In this document: piece by piece, positions 8,663 to 16,587 of the stretch
Layout: every line of letters starts with the position of its first letter
How positions within the stretch are numbered: the first letter of the stretch is position 1
NCBI GenBank assembly: GCA_015059965.1
Contig: SUZM01000007.1
Coordinates: forward strand, 1 to 64,000
Direction: 5' to 3'
Length of the DNA stretch: 64,000 bases
From: Rikenellaceae bacterium
Lineage (GTDB): Bacteria; Bacteroidota; Bacteroidia; Bacteroidales; Rikenellaceae
Translations under genes and position numbers: made by a program
Notes under the pieces: generated by a model
Databases searched by the model: none
Seen by the model: the letters and a program-made list of their open reading frames with translations, nothing else
What the model was told of the DNA's origin: nothing

Positions 8663-9626
8663 TCTCAAAGAGAGATTTATCCAATTTATCGCGCCGGCCG
8701 AACCAGAAAGCATAGAAGGGGATCTCATCGGCTACGCGCTGACAGATATCCTGCCACACCTCGACATCATACTGCATACGCGCATTATTGCTCGCCCGCA
8801 TCAGGCGCACCACCGCCTCGATCGGCTCTTGAGGCTCTAAGCGCGAGAGCTCCTCCTTCGATCGGCGCACATAATAAAGATTCTTGATCGGCGCACTCTG
8901 CAACACCTTACAACCCGACTCACTGACCACATCAATAAAATCTTTCCTGCGCTTGGTGTTGGGCGGGAAGAGCTTCGCCTCAAAGAGCAGACTGCCTACG
9001 CGCAACACCCCCTGCTCCTCGAACAAAAAGACGATATCATCGCCCATATAGGTGGCCCCCTGCTTGACCAGATCGGTCGAAAGGGTCGATTTTCCGTGTC
9101 CGCTCTCTCCCACAAAGACGTGGCCATAACCACCCAATTCAACCGCCGCGGCGTGGATCGTATACCGATTATACATCGCCATCACCGTATGGATCAGGAT
9201 CACGATCGGGTCGGCGATATCGGGGCGCTCCACATGTCTGAAGCGTGTCTTGCGGCAGAGCATACAGCAGATCGTGCGGGCCGACGAACGGTCGTGGATC
9301 ACCCACATCTCATGCGACAGGACCAGGTAGTCGAGCTCCGTGGCAGGCGAATGGTACCAATGCACATGGTTCTTCTGGTGGAAACAGCCCACATAGTAGC
9401 CATCCCACTTCGTCACCACATCCCCGGGCATCTGCAACGGTTCCCACACCGGTCGAAACTCAATACTATGCAGCGGCGCCTCCGAAGCCTCCTCATCCGC
9501 ACAGCGGTGGTGCAAGAACAACTTTTCGAGCTTCTTGATCTCATGTTCACAATCACTCGACCAGCGGATCTTCACACCCGCCACCAGCGTCAGCAGCTCA
9601 TACTTTTCAGCTCTTTGAGTATCCAT
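8655..9626 (-). CDS. HPr-kinase-like protein of the RiPP cluster
   Basis: A 323-residue P-loop protein resembling the C-terminal catalytic domain of HPr kinase/phosphorylase. IHAAAVELGGYGHVF (about 157-171) leads into the Walker A motif GESGHGKST (173-181), then MGDDIVFL (about 194-201) with the paired Asp used by HprK. The N-terminal 140 residues are unlike true HprK, and no HPr gene is nearby. In paeninodin-type lasso-peptide clusters a homologue phosphorylates the precursor peptide, which is the most relevant parallel. It follows the precursor gene by 63 bp across a hairpin (9649-9677) and overlaps the next radical SAM gene. Peptide phosphorylation is inference; the likely acceptors are Thr or Tyr of the core. 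Confidence 0.85.
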   Translation of the reverse strand: MDTQRAEKYELLTLVAGVKIRWSSDCEHEIKKLEKLFLHHRCADEEASEAPLHSIEFRPVWEPLQMPGDVVTKWDGYYVGCFHQKNHVHWYHSPATELDYLVLSHEMWVIHDRSSARTICCMLCRKTRFRHVERPDIADPIVILIHTVMAMYNRYTIHAAAVELGGYGHVFVGESGHGKSTLSTDLVKQGATYMGDDIVFLFEEQGVLRVGSLLFEAKLFPPNTKRRKDFIDVVSESGCKVLQSAPIKNLYYVRRSKEELSRLEPQEPIEAVVRLMRASNNARMQYDVEVWQDICQRVADEIPFYAFWFGRRDKLDKSLFENA

Positions 9627-9648
9627 ATTAAACGTATAACAATAACAA

Positions 9649-9677
9649 AGGCGGGCCGACGGTACGCCGACCCGCCT
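9649..9677 (-). terminator. Leaky terminator/stabiliser hairpin after the RiPP precursor
   Basis: On the minus strand 9677-9649 forms a 13-bp stem with a 3-nt loop. Two of the pairs are G-U, which would be C-A mismatches on the plus strand, so the structure is built for minus-strand RNA. A U-rich stretch (TTGTTATTGTTAT) follows. It sits 12 bp after the precursor stop and before the HPr-kinase-like gene. Confidence 0.7.
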
Positions 9678-9689
9678 ACCCTCAGAAGA

Positions 9690-9803
9690 CTAATAACGAT
9701 AATACAACGTCGTGTAGTGCAGCGTCACATAGTACAAACTGCCTTGCACGATGTTCTTCGACTCGTGCTTCTGCGTTGCGGGCTTTTCATAGACCTTTTT
9801 CAT
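9690..9803 (-). CDS. RiPP precursor peptide with Tyr-rich pentapeptide repeats
   Basis: A 37-residue peptide. It begins MKKVYEKPATQKHESKN, a leader-like N-terminus similar in style to many Bacteroidota natural-product precursors, continues IVQGS, and ends in LYYVTLHYTTLYYRY. The last 15 residues are three pentads (LYYVT, LHYTT, LYYRY) containing six Tyr, one His and three Thr, and no Cys, Trp or Ser. The pentads use different synonymous codons (TTG/CTG/TTG; TAT/TAC/TAT for the shared Tyr). It lies between the PqqD-like gene and the HPr-kinase-like gene, in the usual place for a precursor, and is followed by a hairpin. The cleavage site may be after GS, but this is a guess. No function other than precursor fits a peptide of this size here. 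Confidence 0.8.
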   Translation of the reverse strand: MKKVYEKPATQKHESKNIVQGSLYYVTLHYTTLYYRY

Positions 9804-9818
9804 AGTCGCAAAAAATTA

Positions 9819-9914
9819 TTAGTTAATAAAAAGAGGGTTTTCTATTCTAATGGGAGGAGGTTGATACATTAATGTCGGGAAGCTTTCCAAATGCTTTCCC
9901 TTACCCGGAACCAT
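9819..9914 (-). CDS. Possible 31-residue peptide upstream of the precursor
   Basis: An ATG frame of 31 codons preceded by the purine-rich AGAGCGGAAGG. It reads MVPGKGKHLESFPTLMYQ, then PPPIRIENPLFIN. It ends 15 bp before the precursor ATG and starts 52 bp after the PqqD-like gene. It could be a second precursor, a translated leader, or chance: the frame also continues open upstream over the PqqD gene in another phase. It has no resemblance to the pentad-repeat precursor. Confidence 0.35.
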   Translation of the reverse strand: MVPGKGKHLESFPTLMYQPPPIRIENPLFIN

Positions 9915-9966
9915 CCTTCCGCTCTCCTCACTCTCGGTGCGGGACAACCGTCCAATGTCGGGAAGC

Positions 9967-10218
9967 CTACTCCAACAACTTCTCGGCTCTCCACTGCTCA
10001 AGTTGCTCCTTGAGGTCGGCGGCCAACTCCTCGGCTGCCACATCAGGATACTCGCCCTTGAGGTACTCCAGGACACCGGCCTCATCCAAACCGCGACCGA
10101 TGGCCTGCCAGATATCACTGGCCACGGCATTCATCGTATAATAGACTCCGCTCGTCACATTGACGGCAACCACCTTATCCTGCAAGGTCTTCCACGAAAT
10201 ATTCTCAGCAATCTTCAT
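9967..10218 (-). CDS. PqqD-like peptide chaperone (RRE domain)
   Basis: An 83-residue protein of the PqqD family, which is the stand-alone form of the RiPP recognition element: a small winged-helix fold that binds precursor leader peptides and delivers them to a radical SAM partner. The family pattern is clear: VVAVNVTSGVYYTMNAVASDIWQAIGRG (about 15-42), then EYLKGEYPDVAAEELAADLKEQLEQWRAEKLL (about 50-82). It starts 7 bp after the second radical SAM gene and precedes the precursor. It probably serves the two short radical SAM proteins (10226-11182 and 11204-12163), which begin almost at their cluster motif and have no leader-binding domain of their own. Confidence 0.9.
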   Translation of the reverse strand: MKIAENISWKTLQDKVVAVNVTSGVYYTMNAVASDIWQAIGRGLDEAGVLEYLKGEYPDVAAEELAADLKEQLEQWRAEKLLE

Positions 10219-10225
10219 AGCACAT

Positions 10226-11182
10226 TTATAAATTAAGGTTCTTCACTCCAATTAAGTTCTTGGCCAGGCAGGCTCCGTTACACTTCTCGGGATTCATCAA
10301 ATTACAGGTGGCACACTCCACCTTGCGTCCCAACTTGCGGTAGGGGGCAAAGCGCTGCTCGAACCAATCCTTGGCAGCCTCATAATTCTCGAACTCCGAG
10401 TAGAGTCTCGACCCCACGGTGGCCAGCGACAGGCAGTAGATCACCTCGCCCGTCGGGGTAATATCGAGGCGCGAGCAGCATCCCGAGCGCACCTGCGAGC
10501 CACACTTCCACAAAATACCGAGCTGTTCATCGGTAAACGCACAAGTCGGAACGCCACACTCATACTGCAGGACGATATCCTCCTTGGCGGCCTCCTTGGC
10601 CAGCTCCACCACTTTGCCGGCCACCACCCCATACTCATCGTCCGAGAGGGCGTAGTTCGCCTGCGTGAGGGTTGGCAGCACAAAGCCCACCTTGATATTG
10701 GGGGCCAGCTTGAAGCGGCGCACCAGATCCAAGGCCCAGAAGTTATCATCCTCGCCGGGCATCACGTTGAACGTAATCGAGGCACGCTCACCGAGGGCCG
10801 CCAACGAGGCCTCAATGCGATCGCGCTGCTCGGCCGTCCACTTATAGGGCGGATTGACATTCACCACCCATGCGATGGGCAGCATACCCAGCTTGTCGGC
10901 GTAAATGGGAGCGGGCTCCGAGGCGAGGTTCGAGAAGACCGTGATCGGAAAATCGCGCTCGAGCAACGTATTGACGATCCACTCGAATTTGGGATGAAGG
11001 GTCGGCTCACCGCCCATCAGGTGGATCGGACGGCGGTAGTTGGTCTTGTCGAGCCACGAGAGAATCCCCAGGAAGGTCTCGTCGGTCATCGCCTGCTTTG
11101 CAACAGCAGGAACCATACGATCCATACCAAAACAGTAAGGACACTTATAATTACACCAGTTTGTCAGCATCAAATTAGGCAT
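10226..11182 (-). CDS. Radical SAM/SPASM protein (RiPP cluster, second)
   Basis: A 318-residue radical SAM protein that starts MPNLMLTNWCNYKCPYCFG, giving Cys10, Cys14 and Cys17 as cluster ligands, so the core domain begins at the very N-terminus. MGGEPTLHP is the SAM-binding GGEP motif. Further cysteines (YECGVPTC, WKCGSQV, SGCCSRLD, VIYCLS, ECATCNLMNPEKCNGAC) suggest auxiliary clusters. It is a clear paralogue of its neighbour at 11204-12163: the same start, the same length, and parallel blocks such as NIKVGFVLP/NIRVGIALP and TDEQLGILW/TTEQLGRLE. It is 7 bp upstream of the PqqD-like gene. Its reaction on the precursor is not predictable. Confidence 0.89.
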   Translation of the reverse strand: MPNLMLTNWCNYKCPYCFGMDRMVPAVAKQAMTDETFLGILSWLDKTNYRRPIHLMGGEPTLHPKFEWIVNTLLERDFPITVFSNLASEPAPIYADKLGMLPIAWVVNVNPPYKWTAEQRDRIEASLAALGERASITFNVMPGEDDNFWALDLVRRFKLAPNIKVGFVLPTLTQANYALSDDEYGVVAGKVVELAKEAAKEDIVLQYECGVPTCAFTDEQLGILWKCGSQVRSGCCSRLDITPTGEVIYCLSLATVGSRLYSEFENYEAAKDWFEQRFAPYRKLGRKVECATCNLMNPEKCNGACLAKNLIGVKNLNL

Positions 11183-11203
11183 AGCCGTATCGATTTTAAT
11201 TAA

Positions 11204-12163
11204 CTACTCTCTTGTTGAATGGAAACTACGACAACCTCCCTGGCAGAGGCCGCGGCGCATCAGATCGCAGGTGCGACACTCGTCGAAGATGCCTGTACGG
11301 GGGCCCAGCTCCTCCTCGTTACGACGCATCAGCAATTGATCCAACTCCTCCATGCTCCCCACCGAGAGGGCATCGACACGTCCCAGCTGGAAGAGCGGGA
11401 AGCAGTTCCAGGCCTGCAATTTGGGCCCGATATCAATGGCTGCACCACACAGAAAACTCATTCCTGTGCCCAAGCGCTCCAAGCGTCCCAACTGCTCGGT
11501 CGTAAACATACAGGCCGTAAAGCCGCAATCCATCGAGAGGGAGATCTCTCTTTGGGCAGCCTGCTCGGCGACTCGCACGAAGTAATCTCCGGCCTCCTTA
11601 TACTGCTCCTTGGGGATAAAGCTGTTCCCGCCATTGTAGATCGGCAGGGCGATGCCCACACGGATATTCCGACTCAGGCCGTAGCCGTCGATCAGATCGA
11701 AGAGATAGGCGGCATCGGCACTAAGGTCGAAGATCGTAAACGAAAGCGACGAGATGGGGCCGAACTTGCGGAAGAAACGGTCCAGGTTGGCAAACTTCTC
11801 CTCGGTATAGGTATCGCGCGTACCGACATTGACCACAAAGTTCATCCGGCGGGCCGCCTCTTCAAGCGACAAAGCCTCCAAAGCTCCGGGCAACGGATCG
11901 GTGGCACTGGTAAAGATCTTGGCAAAGATCCCCCGCTCGCAGAAGAGCGCAAAGAGCTCCTCCAGGTGGGGATAAAGGAAAGGTTCTCCGCCCAACAGCC
12001 CCAACACGGGCGGATTAAGCGGCTTATAATGGTCGAGCAACTTGCGCACCTCGTCGATGGTCAAGAGCTCCTCAACATCGCCACCGGCCTGCTTCAACAC
12101 CTTGCGGGCAAAGCAGAAGGGACAACCTCGGCGACACTTGTGGGTCAGGTAGAGATTCGGCAT
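11204..12163 (-). CDS. Radical SAM/SPASM protein (RiPP cluster, first)
   Basis: A 319-residue radical SAM protein starting MPNLYLTHKCRRGCPFCFA (Cys10, 14, 17), followed by LLGGEPFLYP. Additional cysteines occur in SMDCGFTACMF, SFLCGAAID, WNCFPLF and the C-terminal ECRTCDLMRRGLCQGGC, which resembles a SPASM end. It is paralogous to the next gene (10226-11182), from which it is separated by 21 bp. The pair probably arose by tandem duplication and now differ enough to act on different residues or steps, or to form a heteromer. It is preceded by a GC-rich 195-bp spacer after the B2-like gene. Confidence 0.89.
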   Translation of the reverse strand: MPNLYLTHKCRRGCPFCFARKVLKQAGGDVEELLTIDEVRKLLDHYKPLNPPVLGLLGGEPFLYPHLEELFALFCERGIFAKIFTSATDPLPGALEALSLEEAARRMNFVVNVGTRDTYTEEKFANLDRFFRKFGPISSLSFTIFDLSADAAYLFDLIDGYGLSRNIRVGIALPIYNGGNSFIPKEQYKEAGDYFVRVAEQAAQREISLSMDCGFTACMFTTEQLGRLERLGTGMSFLCGAAIDIGPKLQAWNCFPLFQLGRVDALSVGSMEELDQLLMRRNEEELGPRTGIFDECRTCDLMRRGLCQGGCRSFHSTRE

Positions 12164-12176
12164 AGGCCTTCTGTAT

Positions 12177-12257
12177 TTAGGTTTCTTCTTTTATGCTAAG
12201 CGGTCGGAGGCACTTCGCCCCCCCGACTTTCCTTTTCACGATCACCCCCGGGCTCAT
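12177..12257 (-). CDS. Doubtful 26-residue peptide in the GC-rich spacer
   Basis: An ATG frame of 26 codons ends 13 bp before the first radical SAM gene and reads MSPGVIVKRKVGGAKCLRP, then LSIKEET. There is no purine-rich site before it. The surrounding 12164-12358 spacer is unusually GC-rich, with repeated CCCGG blocks and imperfect internal repeats. It could be a decayed or alternative precursor; chance is at least as likely. Confidence 0.2.
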   Translation of the reverse strand: MSPGVIVKRKVGGAKCLRPLSIKEET

Positions 12258-12358
12258 TCACCGTTGGCTCCTCGGGCCGGACTTTTCACTCCCCGGGAGC
12301 GGACTTCCCCAAGGATCACACCTCTCACAAATGCCCCGGGCACCCCGGGCCGGGCCTC

Positions 12359-12631
12359 TTACAGCCCCTGATGATAACGCCCCAGATTGCTCTCCTTGAC
12401 AAAGTAGCGATACTTGCCGTCATCGCCCACCTCGGAGAGCTTCGATCGCACGACGGTCGGATTGGACAACAGAAAATCCTTGTCGTTGCGCGTCACCCAG
12501 GCATGCCCCCGATCTCCCGCCTCATAAAAGGTAAGCACGATGTTGATCCGATAATCGCCCCAGCGGTCCAGACGGCTGAAAAGCGCATAGATCCATCTCG
12601 AGAAGACCAGGCATCTGTTTTTTATCACCAT
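12359..12631 (-). CDS. Short transglutaminase-like protein resembling lasso B2 peptidase
   Basis: A 90-residue protein. NRCLVFSRWIYALFSRL (about 5-21) matches the Cys-containing helix of the transglutaminase-like family used by lasso-peptide B2 leader peptidases (RCL, Cys7). YRINIVLTF and GHAWVTRNDKDFLL (about 42-55) match the His-containing strand, with His43 and Asp50 or Asp52 completing a Cys-His-Asp set. Typical B2 proteins are about 140 residues; the N-terminal helical half is absent here. The start at 12631 is favoured because the longer frame to 12682 covers the -7 box at 12652-12659. As first gene of the cluster it may be the leader peptidase working with the PqqD-like protein. The C-terminal 35 residues are unrecognised. 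Confidence 0.6.
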   Translation of the reverse strand: MVIKNRCLVFSRWIYALFSRLDRWGDYRINIVLTFYEAGDRGHAWVTRNDKDFLLSNPTVVRSKLSEVGDDGKYRYFVKESNLGRYHQGL

Positions 12632-12651
12632 TGTAAAAAGGTATTGTTTTG

Positions 12652-12683
12652 CAAAGCTAATAAAATTCAACCAAACATACAAC
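12652..12683 (-). promoter_or_regulatory. Likely promoter of the RiPP cluster
   Basis: Minus-strand TAGCTTTG at 12652-12659 with a GTTG -33-like box at 12680-12683 (20-bp spacer), about 20 bp upstream of the first cluster gene. No other exact promoter match was seen inside the cluster. Confidence 0.5.
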
Positions 12684-12725
12684 TATTTTACCGAAAAAAT
12701 TTAAAAGCCTCGCTCGACTTAATAA

Positions 12726-14360
<1,635 letters not shown>

Positions 14361-14385
14361 CCCCACTCAAGCCCCCCCAAAAAAA

Positions 14386-14634
14386 ATGATGCACCTGAAG
14401 ATCCTCACGCCGAGCGGCACCGTAGCTGAGGAGCAGATCGAGAAGATCGCGCTCCCGGGTAAGGTAGGCCCCTTTATGGTGCTCCGAAACCACGCTCCGC
14501 TGATCAGCTCGCTCCTCGAAGGCGAGGTGGTCTACACCCCGACGGGCAGCCCGGAGAAGCGGCTCCCCATTCGCGGAGGCTTTGCCCATATTCTGCACAA
14601 CGAAATCGAGCTCTGCGTAGAGCTCAAACGATAA
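14386..14634 (+). CDS. atpC: ATP synthase F1 subunit epsilon (short form)
   Basis: An 82-residue protein containing only the N-terminal beta-sandwich of epsilon: HLKILTPSGTVAEEQIEKIALPGKVGPF (about 3-30), then HAPLISSLLEGEV and the GGFAHILHNEIELCVE end. The C-terminal helical hairpin that inhibits ATP hydrolysis in many bacteria is absent, as is common in Bacteroidota. Two consecutive ATG codons (14386 and 14389) could start it. It sits 25 bp after atpD and 7 bp before atpB. Confidence 0.93.
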   Translation: MMHLKILTPSGTVAEEQIEKIALPGKVGPFMVLRNHAPLISSLLEGEVVYTPTGSPEKRLPIRGGFAHILHNEIELCVELKR

Positions 14635-14641
14635 CCCCCAA

Positions 14642-15745
14642 ATGAAGCGACCTCTTCAAATACTTCTGACCTTGGTGTGCCTCTTGTGTATGGCACCTGC
14701 ACTCCATGCGGGCGACCTGCGCGAAAAGGCGCAGCAGGATGTCAATGTGAAGAAGATCGTTCTGGAGCACATCGGCAACAGCTACGAATGGCACCTCTCC
14801 TCATGGGGCGGACACCACATCTCGATACCGTTGCCCGTGATCCTCTACTCCGAGCAGTCGGGCTGGCACCTCTTCTCTTCGGCACGGTTCCACCATGGCG
14901 AAGAGCCCTACCGCGGTTTCCGTATCGCCTACGAAGGCCCCCATACGGGAAAGATCGTCGAGGAGGGCCCCGCGGGTGAGGAGTTGCGCCCGATAGACCT
15001 CTCGATGACCAAGACGGTGGTCGGGCTGCTGATCAACAGCACGGTACTGGTGCTCCTGATCCTCGGAGCCGCCCGCTGGTACCGCCGCCGGCGAGGCGAA
15101 CGCACAGCCCCCAAAGGGTTGGTCGGCGTGTTGGAGATGCTCATCGAATCGCTCCTGGAGGAGGTGATCAAACCCTGCGTAGGGCCCAACTACCATAAGT
15201 TTGCCCCCTACCTGCTCACCGCCTTCTTCTTTATCTTCGTGAACAACCTCATGGGACTCATTCCCCTCTTCCCGGGCGGAGCCAACGTCACGGGTAATAT
15301 CACCATCACTCTCGTGCTGGCTGTAGCCACCTTCCTGGCCGTGAATCTCTTCGGCACGAAGGCCTACTGGCAGGAGATCCTCTGGCCCGAGGTGCCGACC
15401 TGGCTCAAGGCGCCGCTGCCGATCATGCCCGCCATTGAGTTCATCGGCCTCTTTACGAAACCCTTTGCCCTGATGATCCGTCTGTTTGCCAACATCATGG
15501 CGGGCCATGCCGTGATTCTGATCCTTACCTGTAAGATCTTTGTGACGGTGAAGATGGGTGTGGCCGTAAACTCCTCGATGACCGTGGTGGCCCTGCTACT
15601 GAGTGTCTTCATGAACTGCCTGGAGCTGTTGGTGGCCTACCTGCAGGCCTATGTCTTCACGATGCTCTCGGCCGTCTTTATCGGCCTGGCACAAGTGGAG
15701 CACCACCAAGAGGGTGAACACAAGAGCGTGAGCAATGAGCAATAG
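14642..15745 (+). CDS. atpB: ATP synthase Fo subunit a
   Basis: A 367-residue subunit a. It has a cleavable-looking signal segment (residues 1-24) and a periplasmic N-terminal domain of about 100 residues, as in other Bacteroidota. The membrane part follows: first helix about 126-147, then PYLLTAFFFIFVNNLMGLIPLFPGG and the proton-channel helix with the essential Arg in FALMIRLFANIMAGHAV (about 280). ELLVAYLQAYVFTMLSAVFI is the last helix. It carries protons to the c-ring. It is followed by a 78-bp gap before atpE. Confidence 0.96.
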   Translation: MKRPLQILLTLVCLLCMAPALHAGDLREKAQQDVNVKKIVLEHIGNSYEWHLSSWGGHHISIPLPVILYSEQSGWHLFSSARFHHGEEPYRGFRIAYEGPHTGKIVEEGPAGEELRPIDLSMTKTVVGLLINSTVLVLLILGAARWYRRRRGERTAPKGLVGVLEMLIESLLEEVIKPCVGPNYHKFAPYLLTAFFFIFVNNLMGLIPLFPGGANVTGNITITLVLAVATFLAVNLFGTKAYWQEILWPEVPTWLKAPLPIMPAIEFIGLFTKPFALMIRLFANIMAGHAVILILTCKIFVTVKMGVAVNSSMTVVALLLSVFMNCLELLVAYLQAYVFTMLSAVFIGLAQVEHHQEGEHKSVSNEQ

Positions 15746-15823
15746 CGGCGACTGCGGCCGCAACCGAATTCAAGGCAGAACGCCTAAAGAACAAAAGAAT
15801 AGAAAACCTTAAAAATAGAGATT

Positions 15824-16039
15824 ATGGAAGTATTAGCAACTGTAGGAGCAACCATTGGAGCCGCATTGGCCGTAATCGGTGCCGCATTCGGCATCAGTAA
15901 GATTGGCGCCACGGCCATGGAGTCGATTGGTCGTCAGCCCGAGGCTGCAGACAAGATCCGCATGAGCATGATCATCGCTGCAGCACTGATCGAGGGTGTA
16001 GCCCTCTTCGCCGTGGCCGTATGTTTCATGGCCCTCTAA
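15824..16039 (+). CDS. atpE: ATP synthase Fo subunit c
   Basis: A 71-residue hairpin of two transmembrane helices around the polar loop GRQPEAADKI (about 37-46). The carboxylate that binds the ion is the Glu in AALIEGVALFAV (Glu57). The GATIGAALAVIGAAFGI stretch gives the glycine-rich first helix. There is no Ser/Thr after the Glu and no Gln in helix 1 of the kind seen in sodium-binding rings, so proton coupling is expected. Confidence 0.97.
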   Translation: MEVLATVGATIGAALAVIGAAFGISKIGATAMESIGRQPEAADKIRMSMIIAAALIEGVALFAVAVCFMAL

Positions 16040-16077
16040 TCATCCGATAGGCAAACCCGATTAAAACAGCACACACG

Positions 16078-16587
16078 ATGGGACTTTTACAACCCGATTC
16101 CGGCCTGCTGTTTTGGATGACGCTCGCCTTTCTGGTCGTCTTTCTGCTGCTGGCGAAGTTCGGCTTTCCGATCATCATCCGCTCCGTGGAGGAGCGCAAG
16201 GCCTATATCGACACCTCGCTTCGGCATGCCGCCGAGGCCGAGGAGCGTATGGCTCGCCTAAGCGAAGAGCAGCTGGAGCTCAAAGCCGCCGCCGAACGTG
16301 AGCGCACGCAGATCGTGCGCGAAGCGGTTGCACGCCGCGAGGAGATCCTCACACAGGCCCGCCAAGAGGCCTCGGCCGAGGGGGAGCGGATTCGCACACA
16401 GGCCCGTCTGGAGGCCGAACGCGAACGCGAAGCGATCCTCAAAGATGCCCGCAACCAGGTGGCGTTGCTCGCCGTGGCGATCACCGAGCGCATGTTGAAC
16501 GAGGAGCTCAAGGAGGAGGATGCCCAGATGCGCCTTGCCGGCCGACTGATCGACGAAGTAACCACCGAACTTAAGCCTAAGGCATGA
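16078..16587 (+). CDS. atpF: ATP synthase Fo subunit b
   Basis: A 169-residue peripheral stalk subunit: one N-terminal transmembrane helix (about 8-32, SGLLFWMTLAFLVVFLLLAKFGFP) followed by a long charged coiled coil (about 35-150) rich in Glu, Arg and Ala. The stop overlaps the atpH start by 4 bp, so the two stalk subunits are translationally coupled. A single b gene implies a homodimer. Confidence 0.95.
   Translation: MGLLQPDSGLLFWMTLAFLVVFLLLAKFGFPIIIRSVEERKAYIDTSLRHAAEAEERMARLSEEQLELKAAAERERTQIVREAVARREEILTQARQEASAEGERIRTQARLEAEREREAILKDARNQVALLAVAITERMLNEELKEEDAQMRLAGRLIDEVTTELKPKA

Noticed and set aside
11219..12199. 326-codon plus-strand frame
   Set aside because: Antisense to the first radical SAM gene, whose CxxxCxxC and GGEP motifs are intact.
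12193..12399. 68-codon plus-strand frame in the RiPP spacer
   Set aside because: It overlaps the 3' end of the B2-like gene on the other strand and is a Pro/Ser/Arg-rich product of the GC-rich spacer with no sign of selection.
5273..12631. Standard lasso-peptide cluster
   Set aside because: PqqD-like, B2-like, kinase and nucleotidyltransferase genes are suggestive, but there is no asparagine-synthetase-like cyclase, and the precursor has no Gly/Ala/Ser/Cys at a core start followed by Asp or Glu at position 7-9.
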